NCBI GenBank assembly: GCA_910585705.1 | Contig: CAJUER010000001.1 | Coordinates: 368,651 to 432,650, forward strand | DNA: 64,000 bases | Source of the DNA: an uncultured Christensenella sp. | GTDB taxonomy: Bacteria; Bacillota; Clostridia; Christensenellales; Borkfalkiaceae | Reading direction: 5' to 3' | Shown here: positions 50,406 to 57,548 of the stretch, one piece after another | How the letters are laid out: the number at the start of each line of letters is the position of its first letter | Numbering within the stretch: position 1 is the first letter of the stretch | Program-made: the position numbers and the translations under genes | Notes under the pieces: generated by a model | Database searches by the model: none | What the model saw: the letters and a program-made list of their open reading frames with translations, nothing else | What the model was told of the DNA's origin: nothing

Positions 50406-52172
50406 ATGGCAAAGGTTCAGAAAGGTGTTTTAAAGCGCGTTTTAAAACAGTTGAAAGGCTATAAATTATGGCTGATTGCAACTATATTTTTTGCATTGAT
50501 AACGGTTGCCGGTACGCTTACCGTGCCCATTTTCTTCGGTCAGATTATAGACCTTATCGATCTTACAAAAGTCGAAAGCATCGATTTCGGTAAAATATTT
50601 ATAAAGTTTATAATTATAGGCGGCGTTATAGGGGTAACCTGCCTTGCGCAGTGGCTTATGAACATTATAAATAACCATATAACTTACCATATAGTCAAGG
50701 ACATACGAGAGGAAGCGTTTGCGAAAATTCAGCTGTTGCCGCTTAAATACATTGACGCCCATTCATACGGCGATATAGTAAGCAGAAACATTGCCGACGT
50801 CGACCAGTTTGCGGACGGACTGTTAATGGGGTTCACACAGCTGTTTACGGGGCTTTTAACAATTATAGGAACGCTTGTAATAATGTTCGTTATAAACTGG
50901 GTTATAGCTATAGTCGTTTTTGTTATAACTCCGCTTTCGCTGTTTGTTGCAAAGTTCATAGCTTCGAGAACTTACTCGATGTTTAAAAAGACTTCGGAAA
51001 TTCGCGGCGAGCAAACGGCGTTCATTGACGAGATGATAGGGAATTTAAAGGTGGTTAAAGCTTTTAACCGCGAAGATGAGAATATAAGCAAATTCGATGA
51101 AATCAACGCAAGATTGACTTCTGCGTCTTTAAAATCCATATTCTTCTCATCGCTTACAAATCCCTCGACGCGTTTTGTAAACGCAGTTGTTTATGCGGCG
51201 GTTGCTCTGAGCGGCGCGCTTATGCTTACGGGATTGTTTTCTGTGCCTACCGTTATGTTTTCAACGGGTATGCTTGTCAGTCTGCTTTCATATGCCAACC
51301 AGTATACAAAGCCGTTCAATGAGATTTCGGGAGTCGTTACCGAATTGCAGAACGCAGTGGCGTGTGCGGGCAGAATTTACGAGCTTATAGACGAGCAGCC
51401 GCAAGTTCCCGACAAGGATGACGCCTTGAAGCTTTCCGACGTGGATGGTAATGTGGATTTCGAGAACATATATTTTTCGTATACGGCGGATAAAAAATTA
51501 ATAGAAAATCTCAATCTAAAAGTAAAAGCAGGACAAAGGGTTGCGATAGTAGGACCGACCGGCTGCGGAAAAACAACTCTTATAAATCTTTTAATGCGGT
51601 TTTATGACCCTGTAAGCGGAAATATTACGGTCGACGGTAATAATATTTTAGACGTTACGCGTAAATCATTGCGCGGCAATTACGGAATGGTTTTGCAGGA
51701 TACCTGGCTTAAAAGCGGAACTATACGCGACAATATCGCCATAGGAAAGCCGAATGCTACCGAAGAGGAAATTATAGAAGCGGCGAAAGCGGCGCGTTCG
51801 CATAATTTTATAATGCAGCTTCCCAAAGGTTACGATACCGAAGTTACGGAAGACGGCGGAAATCTTTCGCAGGGGCAAAAGCAGCTTCTTTGCATTACAA
51901 GGATAATGCTGTGTCTGCCGCCTATGCTTATTCTGGACGAGGCGACCTCGTCAATAGACACGCGTACGGAAGTAAAAATCCAGGAAGCGTTTGCCCGCCT
52001 TATGGACGGAAGAACAAGCTTTATCGTTGCGCACAGGTTATCGACGATAAAGGAAGCAGACATTATTCTTGTTATGGACAACGGAAATATTGTTGAACAG
52101 GGCACGCATTCGCAGCTTTTATCTATCGGCGGCTTCTATTCCAAATTATATAATAGTCAGTTTGCCGTATAA
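50406..52172 (+). CDS. ABC exporter half-transporter, catalytic subunit
   Basis: A 588-residue partner starting two bases after the first subunit. Six helices are followed by an ATPase with Walker A GPTGCGKTT, signature LSQGQKQL, Walker B MLILDEATSSID (catalytic Glu present) and H-loop VAHRLST. Together the two form a heterodimeric multidrug- or peptide-type exporter with one active ATP site. Confidence 0.9.
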   Translation: MAKVQKGVLKRVLKQLKGYKLWLIATIFFALITVAGTLTVPIFFGQIIDLIDLTKVESIDFGKIFIKFIIIGGVIGVTCLAQWLMNIINNHITYHIVKDIREEAFAKIQLLPLKYIDAHSYGDIVSRNIADVDQFADGLLMGFTQLFTGLLTIIGTLVIMFVINWVIAIVVFVITPLSLFVAKFIASRTYSMFKKTSEIRGEQTAFIDEMIGNLKVVKAFNREDENISKFDEINARLTSASLKSIFFSSLTNPSTRFVNAVVYAAVALSGALMLTGLFSVPTVMFSTGMLVSLLSYANQYTKPFNEISGVVTELQNAVACAGRIYELIDEQPQVPDKDDALKLSDVDGNVDFENIYFSYTADKKLIENLNLKVKAGQRVAIVGPTGCGKTTLINLLMRFYDPVSGNITVDGNNILDVTRKSLRGNYGMVLQDTWLKSGTIRDNIAIGKPNATEEEIIEAAKAARSHNFIMQLPKGYDTEVTEDGGNLSQGQKQLLCITRIMLCLPPMLILDEATSSIDTRTEVKIQEAFARLMDGRTSFIVAHRLSTIKEADIILVMDNGNIVEQGTHSQLLSIGGFYSKLYNSQFAV

Positions 52173-52183
52173 AGGGAAGAGAT

Positions 52184-52521
52184 TTGGAGACAAGGAAATT
52201 TTTGGAATTTGCGTTTGCCAAATTAAAAGAATGCGGTTGGCTTGAAAAATTAATGCCTTCGGATATAATCGAAAGCGAAATTACAAATTTTGAAAAGAAA
52301 CAACATTTGAACTTCATACGGCGGTTTTTGGCAAGAAAACGGTTACTATGACGCCGAGGGAATTTTACATGGCGAACTTGCCGCACCGGATTTCTGTACT
52401 TTCTTGAATTGGTATTTCTGCGGAGAGTTGGAAGAAAAGTTCGGTAAACAAAATTGCGTTAAAGTAAACCGTGAATTTTACAACAAGTGGATAGAAAAGA
52501 ATTTTATTACAAATTTATAGT
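52184..52521 (+). pseudogene. Frameshifted small gene after the exporter
   Basis: From TTG 52184 a frame reads METRKFLEFAFAKLKECGWL and continues to a stop at 52350. The other half (GGFWQENGYYDAEG, then GELAAPDFCTFLNWYFCG) is in another frame from about 52318 to TAG 52519-52521. Joined, they would make a protein of about 112 residues that I do not recognise. A single-base change near 52318 explains the break. A sequencing error cannot be excluded. Confidence 0.5.
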
Positions 52522-52559
52522 TAAAAATAATATTTCACAAATAACTTTAAGGAGTTTAT

Positions 52560-54137
52560 ATGTTACAAGTAAACAACGTATCACTGCAATACGGCAGTAA
52601 AAAATTATTCGAAGAAGTCAATTTAAAATTTACGAAGGGCAACTGTTACGGCATAATCGGCGCAAACGGTGCAGGTAAATCAACCTTCCTTAAGGTCCTC
52701 AGCGGCGAAGTGGAGCCCAATAAAGGCGACGTGACTATGGACAAAAACGAAAGGATGTCCGTTTTACAGCAGAATCAGAACGCTTACGACAATGTTACGG
52801 TGCTCCGCGCCGTTATGCTCGGGCATAAACGCCTTGTCGAGATAATGGACGAAAAAGACGCGCTTTACGCGAAGTCTGATTTTACTGAAGAGGACGGAGT
52901 ACGCGCAAGCGAGCTTGAAAGCGAGTTTGCGGAACTTGGCGGCTGGGACGCAGAATACGAGGCGCAAACGCTTTTAAACGCGCTTGATGTGACGGAGGAA
53001 TGTCACGATACGCTTATGGCGGAAATGGACGCAAAGCGCAAGGTTAAAATTTTGCTTGCGCAGGCGCTTTTCGGTAATCCTGATATTTTGCTTTTGGACG
53101 AGCCTACAAACAACCTCGATATAAAGACTGTGCGCTGGCTTGAAAATTATTTAATGGACTTTGAAAACACCATTATAATAGTTTCGCATAACAGGCACTT
53201 TTTGAATAAAGTCTGCACGCACATTTGCGACGTGGATTACGGAAAAATAAACATGATGCTCGGAAACTATGATTTCTGGTATGAGACTAACCAGCTTCTC
53301 GCGCGTCAGCAGCGCGATCAGAACAAGAAGAACGAGCAGCGCGCAAAAGAATTACAGGAATTTATCGCAAGGTTTGCCGCAAACGCTTCGAAATCGCGTC
53401 AGGCTACTTCCAGAAAGAAAGAGCTTGAAAAACTCACAATTTCCGACTTCAAGCCTTCGCTCCGTAAATATCCGTTTATAGACTTTAAATATGAAAAAGA
53501 AATCGGCAACGATATTTTAATGGTTGAAGGCTTAACCAAGAAAGGTTATTTTGAAGATGTTTCTTTTACAGTACAGAAAGACGAAAAAATAGGCATTGTC
53601 AGCGACAAAAGTACGACTGTTTCCATGCTTTACGATATTCTTGTAGGCAAGGTTCAGCCCGATGCGGGTACCGTCAAATGGGGTAAAACGATAACTACTT
53701 CATATTTCCCCGAAAACAACAACGAGTATTTTCAGGGTTGCAATTATACCCTTGTGGAGTGGCTCAGTCAGTTTTCAAAGGACCATTACGAGGAATATCT
53801 TCGCGGTTGGCTCGGCAGAATGTTGTTTTCCGGTGAAGAGGCGTTAAAGCAGGCAAAGGTTTTAAGCGGCGGAGAAAAAGTAAGATGTATGCTTGCAAAG
53901 ATGATGCTCGAAGGCAGTAATTTCCTTATTCTTGACGAGCCGACAAACCACCTCGACTTAGAGTCGATTACAGCTCTTAATAACGGAATGAAAAATTTTA
54001 AGGGTTGTATGCTTTTTACCTCGCACGACCAGGAGCTTATGAATACCGTTGCTAACAGAATTATTGAAATAAACGGCGTCAAAAAGTTCGATAAACAGGT
54101 ATCTTACGACGAATATATCGATTTAATCACTCAATAA
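52560..54137 (+). CDS. ABC-F family ATPase
   Basis: A 525-residue soluble protein with two ABC domains and no membrane part. The first has GANGAGKST and LLLDEPTNNLDI, the second a weaker Walker A (VSDKSTTVSM in place of GxxGxGKS) and LSGGEKVR with LILDEPTNHLDLE. The linker (RDQNKKNEQRAKELQEFIAR) is the ABC-F P-site-interaction region. ABC-F proteins act on the ribosome in translation rescue or antibiotic protection; YbiT-like housekeeping function is most likely. Confidence 0.88.
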   Translation: MLQVNNVSLQYGSKKLFEEVNLKFTKGNCYGIIGANGAGKSTFLKVLSGEVEPNKGDVTMDKNERMSVLQQNQNAYDNVTVLRAVMLGHKRLVEIMDEKDALYAKSDFTEEDGVRASELESEFAELGGWDAEYEAQTLLNALDVTEECHDTLMAEMDAKRKVKILLAQALFGNPDILLLDEPTNNLDIKTVRWLENYLMDFENTIIIVSHNRHFLNKVCTHICDVDYGKINMMLGNYDFWYETNQLLARQQRDQNKKNEQRAKELQEFIARFAANASKSRQATSRKKELEKLTISDFKPSLRKYPFIDFKYEKEIGNDILMVEGLTKKGYFEDVSFTVQKDEKIGIVSDKSTTVSMLYDILVGKVQPDAGTVKWGKTITTSYFPENNNEYFQGCNYTLVEWLSQFSKDHYEEYLRGWLGRMLFSGEEALKQAKVLSGGEKVRCMLAKMMLEGSNFLILDEPTNHLDLESITALNNGMKNFKGCMLFTSHDQELMNTVANRIIEINGVKKFDKQVSYDEYIDLITQ

Positions 54138-54211
54138 ATGCATTTTGTACAAAATTAGGCAAAATTCTACAAAATTTTTAAAAATATTTAGTATATTTTT
54201 ACAAAAATAGC

Positions 54212-54240
54212 TTTACATTTACAATATATTGCTGTATAAT
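54212..54240 (+). promoter_or_regulatory. Vegetative spo0A promoter
   Basis: TTTACA (54212-54217), 17 bases, TATAAT (54235-54240). A sigma-A-type promoter about 60 bases upstream of spo0A. No clear 0A box (TTGTCGAA-like) is seen near it. Confidence 0.65.
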
Positions 54241-54300
54241 TTATTCACTTTCCTCAAAAAGGCCAAACAGAGGATAAAAAATAGAGGAGAATAAATTTTT

Positions 54301-55065
54301 ATGGCTAATATTGCAATTTTTGAACGTAACGAAGAATTTTTGACGCAATTAAAAAACTACTTTGACGAAGCGGACGGCTTCACCGTATGCGCGGCGGCGC
54401 TTTCGGGCGATTCGGCAGTTGAAGCGCTTAAAACTGCGAACCCCGACGTTGCAATTATCGATCCTATGTTAAAAGGTATTGACGGCATCAAACTTTTGGA
54501 TAATATAAAAAGTTCTTATCCCGACTGTCTTTCAATTATAGTTTCCGACTTCGACAATGAGAAAATAGTCAATCTCGCAATCAATCATGGTGCAGTGTAC
54601 TATTTTGTTAAACCAATCACTCCACAGATCATTGCAGAACGTGTAAAAGAAATTTTGAATGAGCGCGCAACTGCTTATAAAGTTTCGTCGGAAATACGCG
54701 ACAAACGCAAAGTCGTTTCGCTTGACGAAAAAATAAGCAACATTTTTACGACAATAGGAATACCGCCGCACATTAAAGGTTATTCATACCTGCGCGAGGG
54801 TATAAAAATGGCGGTATACGATCCTCTTGTTATAAATAAGGTAACAAAAGAGCTTTATCCGAAAATCGGGGAGAAGTTCGAAACTTCCGCAAGCAAAGTT
54901 GAACGCGCAATAAGGCACGCAATCGAAGTCGCCTGGAATCGCGGCAGAACCGAAGCGATAAGCGCGGTGTTCGGCGCAAGAGTTTACATAGGCAATGAAC
55001 GTCCAACAAACAGTGAATTTATCGCGCTTGTGGCGGACAAACTTATTTTAGAATTTTTTGGATAA
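54301..55065 (+). CDS. spo0A: Stage 0 sporulation response regulator Spo0A
   Basis: The master regulator of sporulation entry. Its 254 residues include a receiver domain with phospho-acceptor Asp54 (VAIIDPMLKGIDG) and Lys104 (YFVKP). The Spo0A-specific DNA-binding domain has HIKGYSYLREGIKMAV and RHAIEVAWNRGRTEAI. Its presence marks a spore-forming lineage, though it does not prove that spores form. AGAGGAG precedes the ATG. SpoIVB, its usual upstream neighbour, is absent here. Confidence 0.96.
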   Translation: MANIAIFERNEEFLTQLKNYFDEADGFTVCAAALSGDSAVEALKTANPDVAIIDPMLKGIDGIKLLDNIKSSYPDCLSIIVSDFDNEKIVNLAINHGAVYYFVKPITPQIIAERVKEILNERATAYKVSSEIRDKRKVVSLDEKISNIFTTIGIPPHIKGYSYLREGIKMAVYDPLVINKVTKELYPKIGEKFETSASKVERAIRHAIEVAWNRGRTEAISAVFGARVYIGNERPTNSEFIALVADKLILEFFG

Positions 55066-55088
55066 AAATTGTTCGATATCTCCTTAAT

Positions 55089-55122
55089 AAAAGCCATTGC
55101 ATATGCAATGGCTTTTATTTTT
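55089..55122 (+). terminator. spo0A terminator
   Basis: AAAAGCCATTGC and GCAATGGCTTTT form a perfect palindromic stem around ATAT with ATTTTT after. The decayed element begins soon after it. Confidence 0.9.
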
Positions 55123-55224
55123 CAAAACATTAAAACAATATTAAAAAAACACAAAAATTTAAAAAATATGTTAGTATACATAATACTAAATTTCTGACAA
55201 CTCGGCATTAGTAAAAGTAGAGAG

Positions 55225-55395
55225 CTATGTATTCCTGTTTTCCATAAAGTAGTGCAAAGAGGAGTGCCGCCGTGTTTCTTTCCAATGGTTGCGTTTTTCT
55301 TGCTGTAATAATTCCAAATGTATATTATATAATTTGTCTGTAACCTCAATTTCAATAGTAGTGCCGTTCGCAAATTTGTATTTGATTAAGTGCAT
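55225..55395 (-). pseudogene. Truncated sigma-like protein of the second element
   Basis: ATG 55395 with GGAGG upstream encodes 56 residues (MHLIKYKFANGTTIEIEVTD...NHWKETRRHSSLHYF) that match the N-terminal part of the sigma-like protein at 27303 along its length. A stop ends it and the helix-turn-helix half is missing; downstream DNA shows no similarity. The DNA between leader hairpin and ATG is also alike in both copies. Confidence 0.7.
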
Positions 55396-55454
55396 ATAGA
55401 TAGCCCTCCGCTTATAAGCATGAAAACGGCGCGGTGGAAGGTTTTCCGATAAAA

Positions 55455-55529
55455 TAAAAAAGCCCGACAAACTTTCAGACTTTATTCAGTCTTAAAAATA
55501 TGTCGGGCTTTACTCTTTCATAGAGAGCC
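55455..55529 (-). promoter_or_regulatory. Leader hairpin of the second element
   Basis: On the minus strand GGCTCTCT, ATGAAAGAGTAA (55521-55510), then CCCGACA...TGTCGGG with an inner AGACT/AGTCT pairing and T6. It is the same unit as 27169-27241. Confidence 0.6.
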
Positions 55530-55585
55530 GTCGCCTAACTTTAATAATTTATATCCGCAGTCTGGGCATCAACGTAGTTTGTCAT
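55527..55585 (-). pseudogene. Broken zinc-ribbon gene fused to the leader
   Basis: ATG 55585 opens MTNYV, then a lost base breaks the frame within the CxxC region. Similarity to the intact genes stops at GGCGACGGCTC, where the sequence jumps straight into the leader (GGCTCTCT). In the intact element the two GGCTC copies lie 305 bases apart, so a deletion between them explains the fusion. Its start overlaps the stop of the membrane-protein gene. Confidence 0.65.
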
Positions 55586-56085
55586 AGGCTTTCCTTTGTT
55601 TGCGATTTTTTCTTGTTAGATGCTATCTTAGCTATTAAAAAAATCAATATCGTTATAAATGCAAACAGAATAAAAATATCTAAAAAAATGTGAAATGTGT
55701 CTTTGATTAACGTATTTTGTGATGCCGCTATTATGTGGTGTGTATCGGCAAATGTTTTATTATAAGCGGCTAAATTATCGTCCGTTTTGAAATAAACGGT
55801 AAACTGAAATACTCCCCAAAACAATAAAAATGCAGACAAAAAATATTTTCCTATTTTATCTTTTAAAATAAAACAAACAATGCTTGCAATTAAAATTAAA
55901 TAAAAAACAAAATCAATCGGTTCGTCTATAAATGCAGAAGTTACTATTTTTGTATCGCCAATTTTTAACCCTGTTATATCAAAAGTAAACCACAATAGTA
56001 AAATTCCCGAAAAGGCTAATGCTATGATTTTTAATGTTTTTAATTTGCGGCTATCGTCAAATATTTTTAATTTTCCAGTTTTCAT
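55582..56085 (-). CDS. Membrane protein cargo of the second element
   Basis: A 167-residue protein with four predicted helices (about 20-38, 60-76, 82-98, 135-155) and a basic C-terminus. The ribosome site is AAGGAA before ATG 56085. No family is recognised. It occupies the place taken by the ABC permease in the first element, directly before a zinc-ribbon gene. Confidence 0.6.
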   Translation of the reverse strand: MKTGKLKIFDDSRKLKTLKIIALAFSGILLLWFTFDITGLKIGDTKIVTSAFIDEPIDFVFYLILIASIVCFILKDKIGKYFLSAFLLFWGVFQFTVYFKTDDNLAAYNKTFADTHHIIAASQNTLIKDTFHIFLDIFILFAFITILIFLIAKIASNKKKSQTKESL

Positions 56086-56141
56086 AAAGTATTCCTTTTT
56101 AATGATTTGCGGTACGCCGTTAAGGGCGTATTTTTTGATAT

Positions 56142-56330
56142 TCAGTCATAAGTAATATTATAACCTAACTGACTTTCTGCAACGAAAGGGACATAAAAAG
56201 CGACTTTTCCGTCCTTGATTTCTATTTGTAATTTGAATTTACATTTCGGGCAAAATATTTCCGCATTTGAACCGTAGCTTAACTTGAACAATTTATATCC
56301 GCAGTCGGGGCATACAACGTAGTTTGTCAT
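56142..56330 (-). CDS. Zinc-ribbon protein of the second element
   Basis: A 62-residue protein beginning MTNYVVCPDCGYKLFKLSYG with a second CPKC, closely similar to the protein at 26807-26968. The C-terminus differs (VAESQLGYNITYD). The gene is intact here, while a second copy in this element is broken. Confidence 0.75.
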   Translation of the reverse strand: MTNYVVCPDCGYKLFKLSYGSNAEIFCPKCKFKLQIEIKDGKVAFYVPFVAESQLGYNITYD

Positions 56331-56399
56331 AATTCAATCCACAAAAAATTTTTTGACTTCTCGGATATGGGAAACTCATTGTCTTAAAAACAGTTGCTC

Positions 56400-56849
56400 T
56401 TATTTTTTAATGTTTTTCCAATAATTCAAATTAAGTAATTGCGCGCTTAAATATTCACGCACTTGTTGCGGTGTAAAATTTTCATTTGCCATATGCCCGG
56501 AAAGAAAGTCAATCAACTCGTCAAGATTTTGATAAGCAAATTTTCCGTCAGTATAGCACCATTTACAATATTCCTCATTAAAAGTTCCGTCGGGTTCTTT
56601 GCTGATAGTCGTATCGTCAAGCGGTATACCACAGCATTGACAAATAAGTTGTCGCGGTGAACCCAAAAGCGTGTTTATAGATACGTCAAAAACCTTTGAC
56701 AATAATTTCAGTGTTTCCGTATTAGGTACGGTTTCACCGTTTTCCCAGCGAGAAACTGCTTGGCGAGTTACAAAAACTTTTTCTGCAAGTTCGTCTTGTG
56801 AAAATCCCTTTTCAGAACGAAGTTTTGAAATAATGTCCTTTGTTTCCAT
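56400..56849 (-). CDS. XRE-family regulator with C-terminal zinc ribbon
   Basis: A 149-residue protein. The helix-turn-helix (FSQDELAEKVFVTRQAVSRW) is followed by a zinc-ribbon-2-like domain with CQCCGIPL and EEYCKWCYTDG, then a helical C-terminus. Proteins of this layout are common small regulators in Clostridia. GAGAGGTAATACA precedes the start codon. It probably regulates the element's cargo, as MerR does in the first element. Confidence 0.82.
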   Translation of the reverse strand: METKDIISKLRSEKGFSQDELAEKVFVTRQAVSRWENGETVPNTETLKLLSKVFDVSINTLLGSPRQLICQCCGIPLDDTTISKEPDGTFNEEYCKWCYTDGKFAYQNLDELIDFLSGHMANENFTPQQVREYLSAQLLNLNYWKNIKK

Positions 56850-57360
56850 TTGTATTACCTCTCGTTCATTACTGCTCTAATTATAGCACAAACAAAACTG
56901 AAAATAAAGCAACTGACTGTTGCTATGTACCAAATTACTCGACATAAAGATGTAGTGAATAAGCAATTAAATTATGTTATACTATGGAATAAACTTTTAA
57001 GCCTTGAACAATCTTGCACGACAATCGAAAGTGAAAAGGCGTTGCAAATCAATTACACATACGACGATATTCGCAAGTGGTTAGACCATTTCTGCGCGTT
57101 GGACTATTCCAAGACAAAAAACCGCAAGGCACTGATTGATACGTTCATATATCGGGTAGTGCTTTACGACGACAAAATGAAAGTGCTTTTCAATCTGAAA
57201 AGCGGACAAAAGAATGAACTGCTTTTGAACTTGATTTTCCCCGATTACCCCGACGGAAATGGCGGCGAGGACGGGAGCGAAAGCGAAAACGAAAACAGCG
57301 CAAAAGAAAAAGAAACCGAAAACTCGGTTTCTCAATCTAGGTGTTCGTATACCCCTGTTA

Positions 57361-57447
57361 TGGTGCCGGTGATCGGGGTCGAACCGATACGGTATCACTA
57401 CCACGGGATTTTGAGTCCCGCGCGTCTGCCAATTCCACCACACCGGC
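57361..57447 (-). tRNA. tRNA-Leu (CAA), integration site of the second element
   Basis: An 87-base class II tRNA on the minus strand with CCA encoded (57363-57361). GCCGGTG pairs with CACCGGC. The anticodon stem CGGGA/TCCCG closes loop CTCAAAA, giving CAA. The T loop is GTTCGAC. The recombinase remnant joins at its 3' end. Confidence 0.94.
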
Positions 57448-57457
57448 GAACAAATAA

Positions 57458-57486
57458 ATTATATATTATTGCGGTTAAAAAATCAA
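57458..57486 (-). promoter_or_regulatory. Promoter of tRNA-Leu(CAA)
   Basis: Minus strand TTGATT (57486-57481), 17 bases, TATAAT (57463-57458), ten bases before the tRNA. Confidence 0.75.
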
Positions 57487-57513
57487 GCGATTTAAAGGTT
57501 GATAAAAATTAAA

Positions 57514-57542
57514 TTGATTTTAAAATAATAAAGTGGTAAAAT
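57514..57542 (+). promoter_or_regulatory. polA promoter, leaderless layout
   Basis: TTGATT (57514-57519), 17 bases, TAAAAT (57537-57542). The polA ATG begins seven bases after the -10 box, at the expected transcription start, with no ribosome site. Confidence 0.6.
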
Positions 57543-57548
57543 ATTTAT

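Larger units (their letters stand above)
57001..57512 (+). pseudogene. C-terminal remnant of a serine recombinase reading into tRNA-Leu(CAA)
   Basis: The frame contains NRKALIDTFIYRVVLYDDKM, which parallels KKLIDNLVYKVFVYDD in the intact recombinase. An acidic stretch and NSAKEKETENSVSQSRCSYT follow. At 57361 it enters tRNA-Leu(CAA) antisense (VIGVEPIRYHYHGI), then runs on to 57512. The catalytic, recombinase and zinc-ribbon domains are missing; the sequence before 57001 shows no clear homology. It is a dead remnant marking an old integration. Confidence 0.75.

Noticed and set aside
56850..57000. An intact N-terminal part of the recombinase at tRNA-Leu(CAA)
   Set aside because: The open frame continues upstream, but its residues show no recombinase-like motif and no start site, so only the C-terminal part is called.
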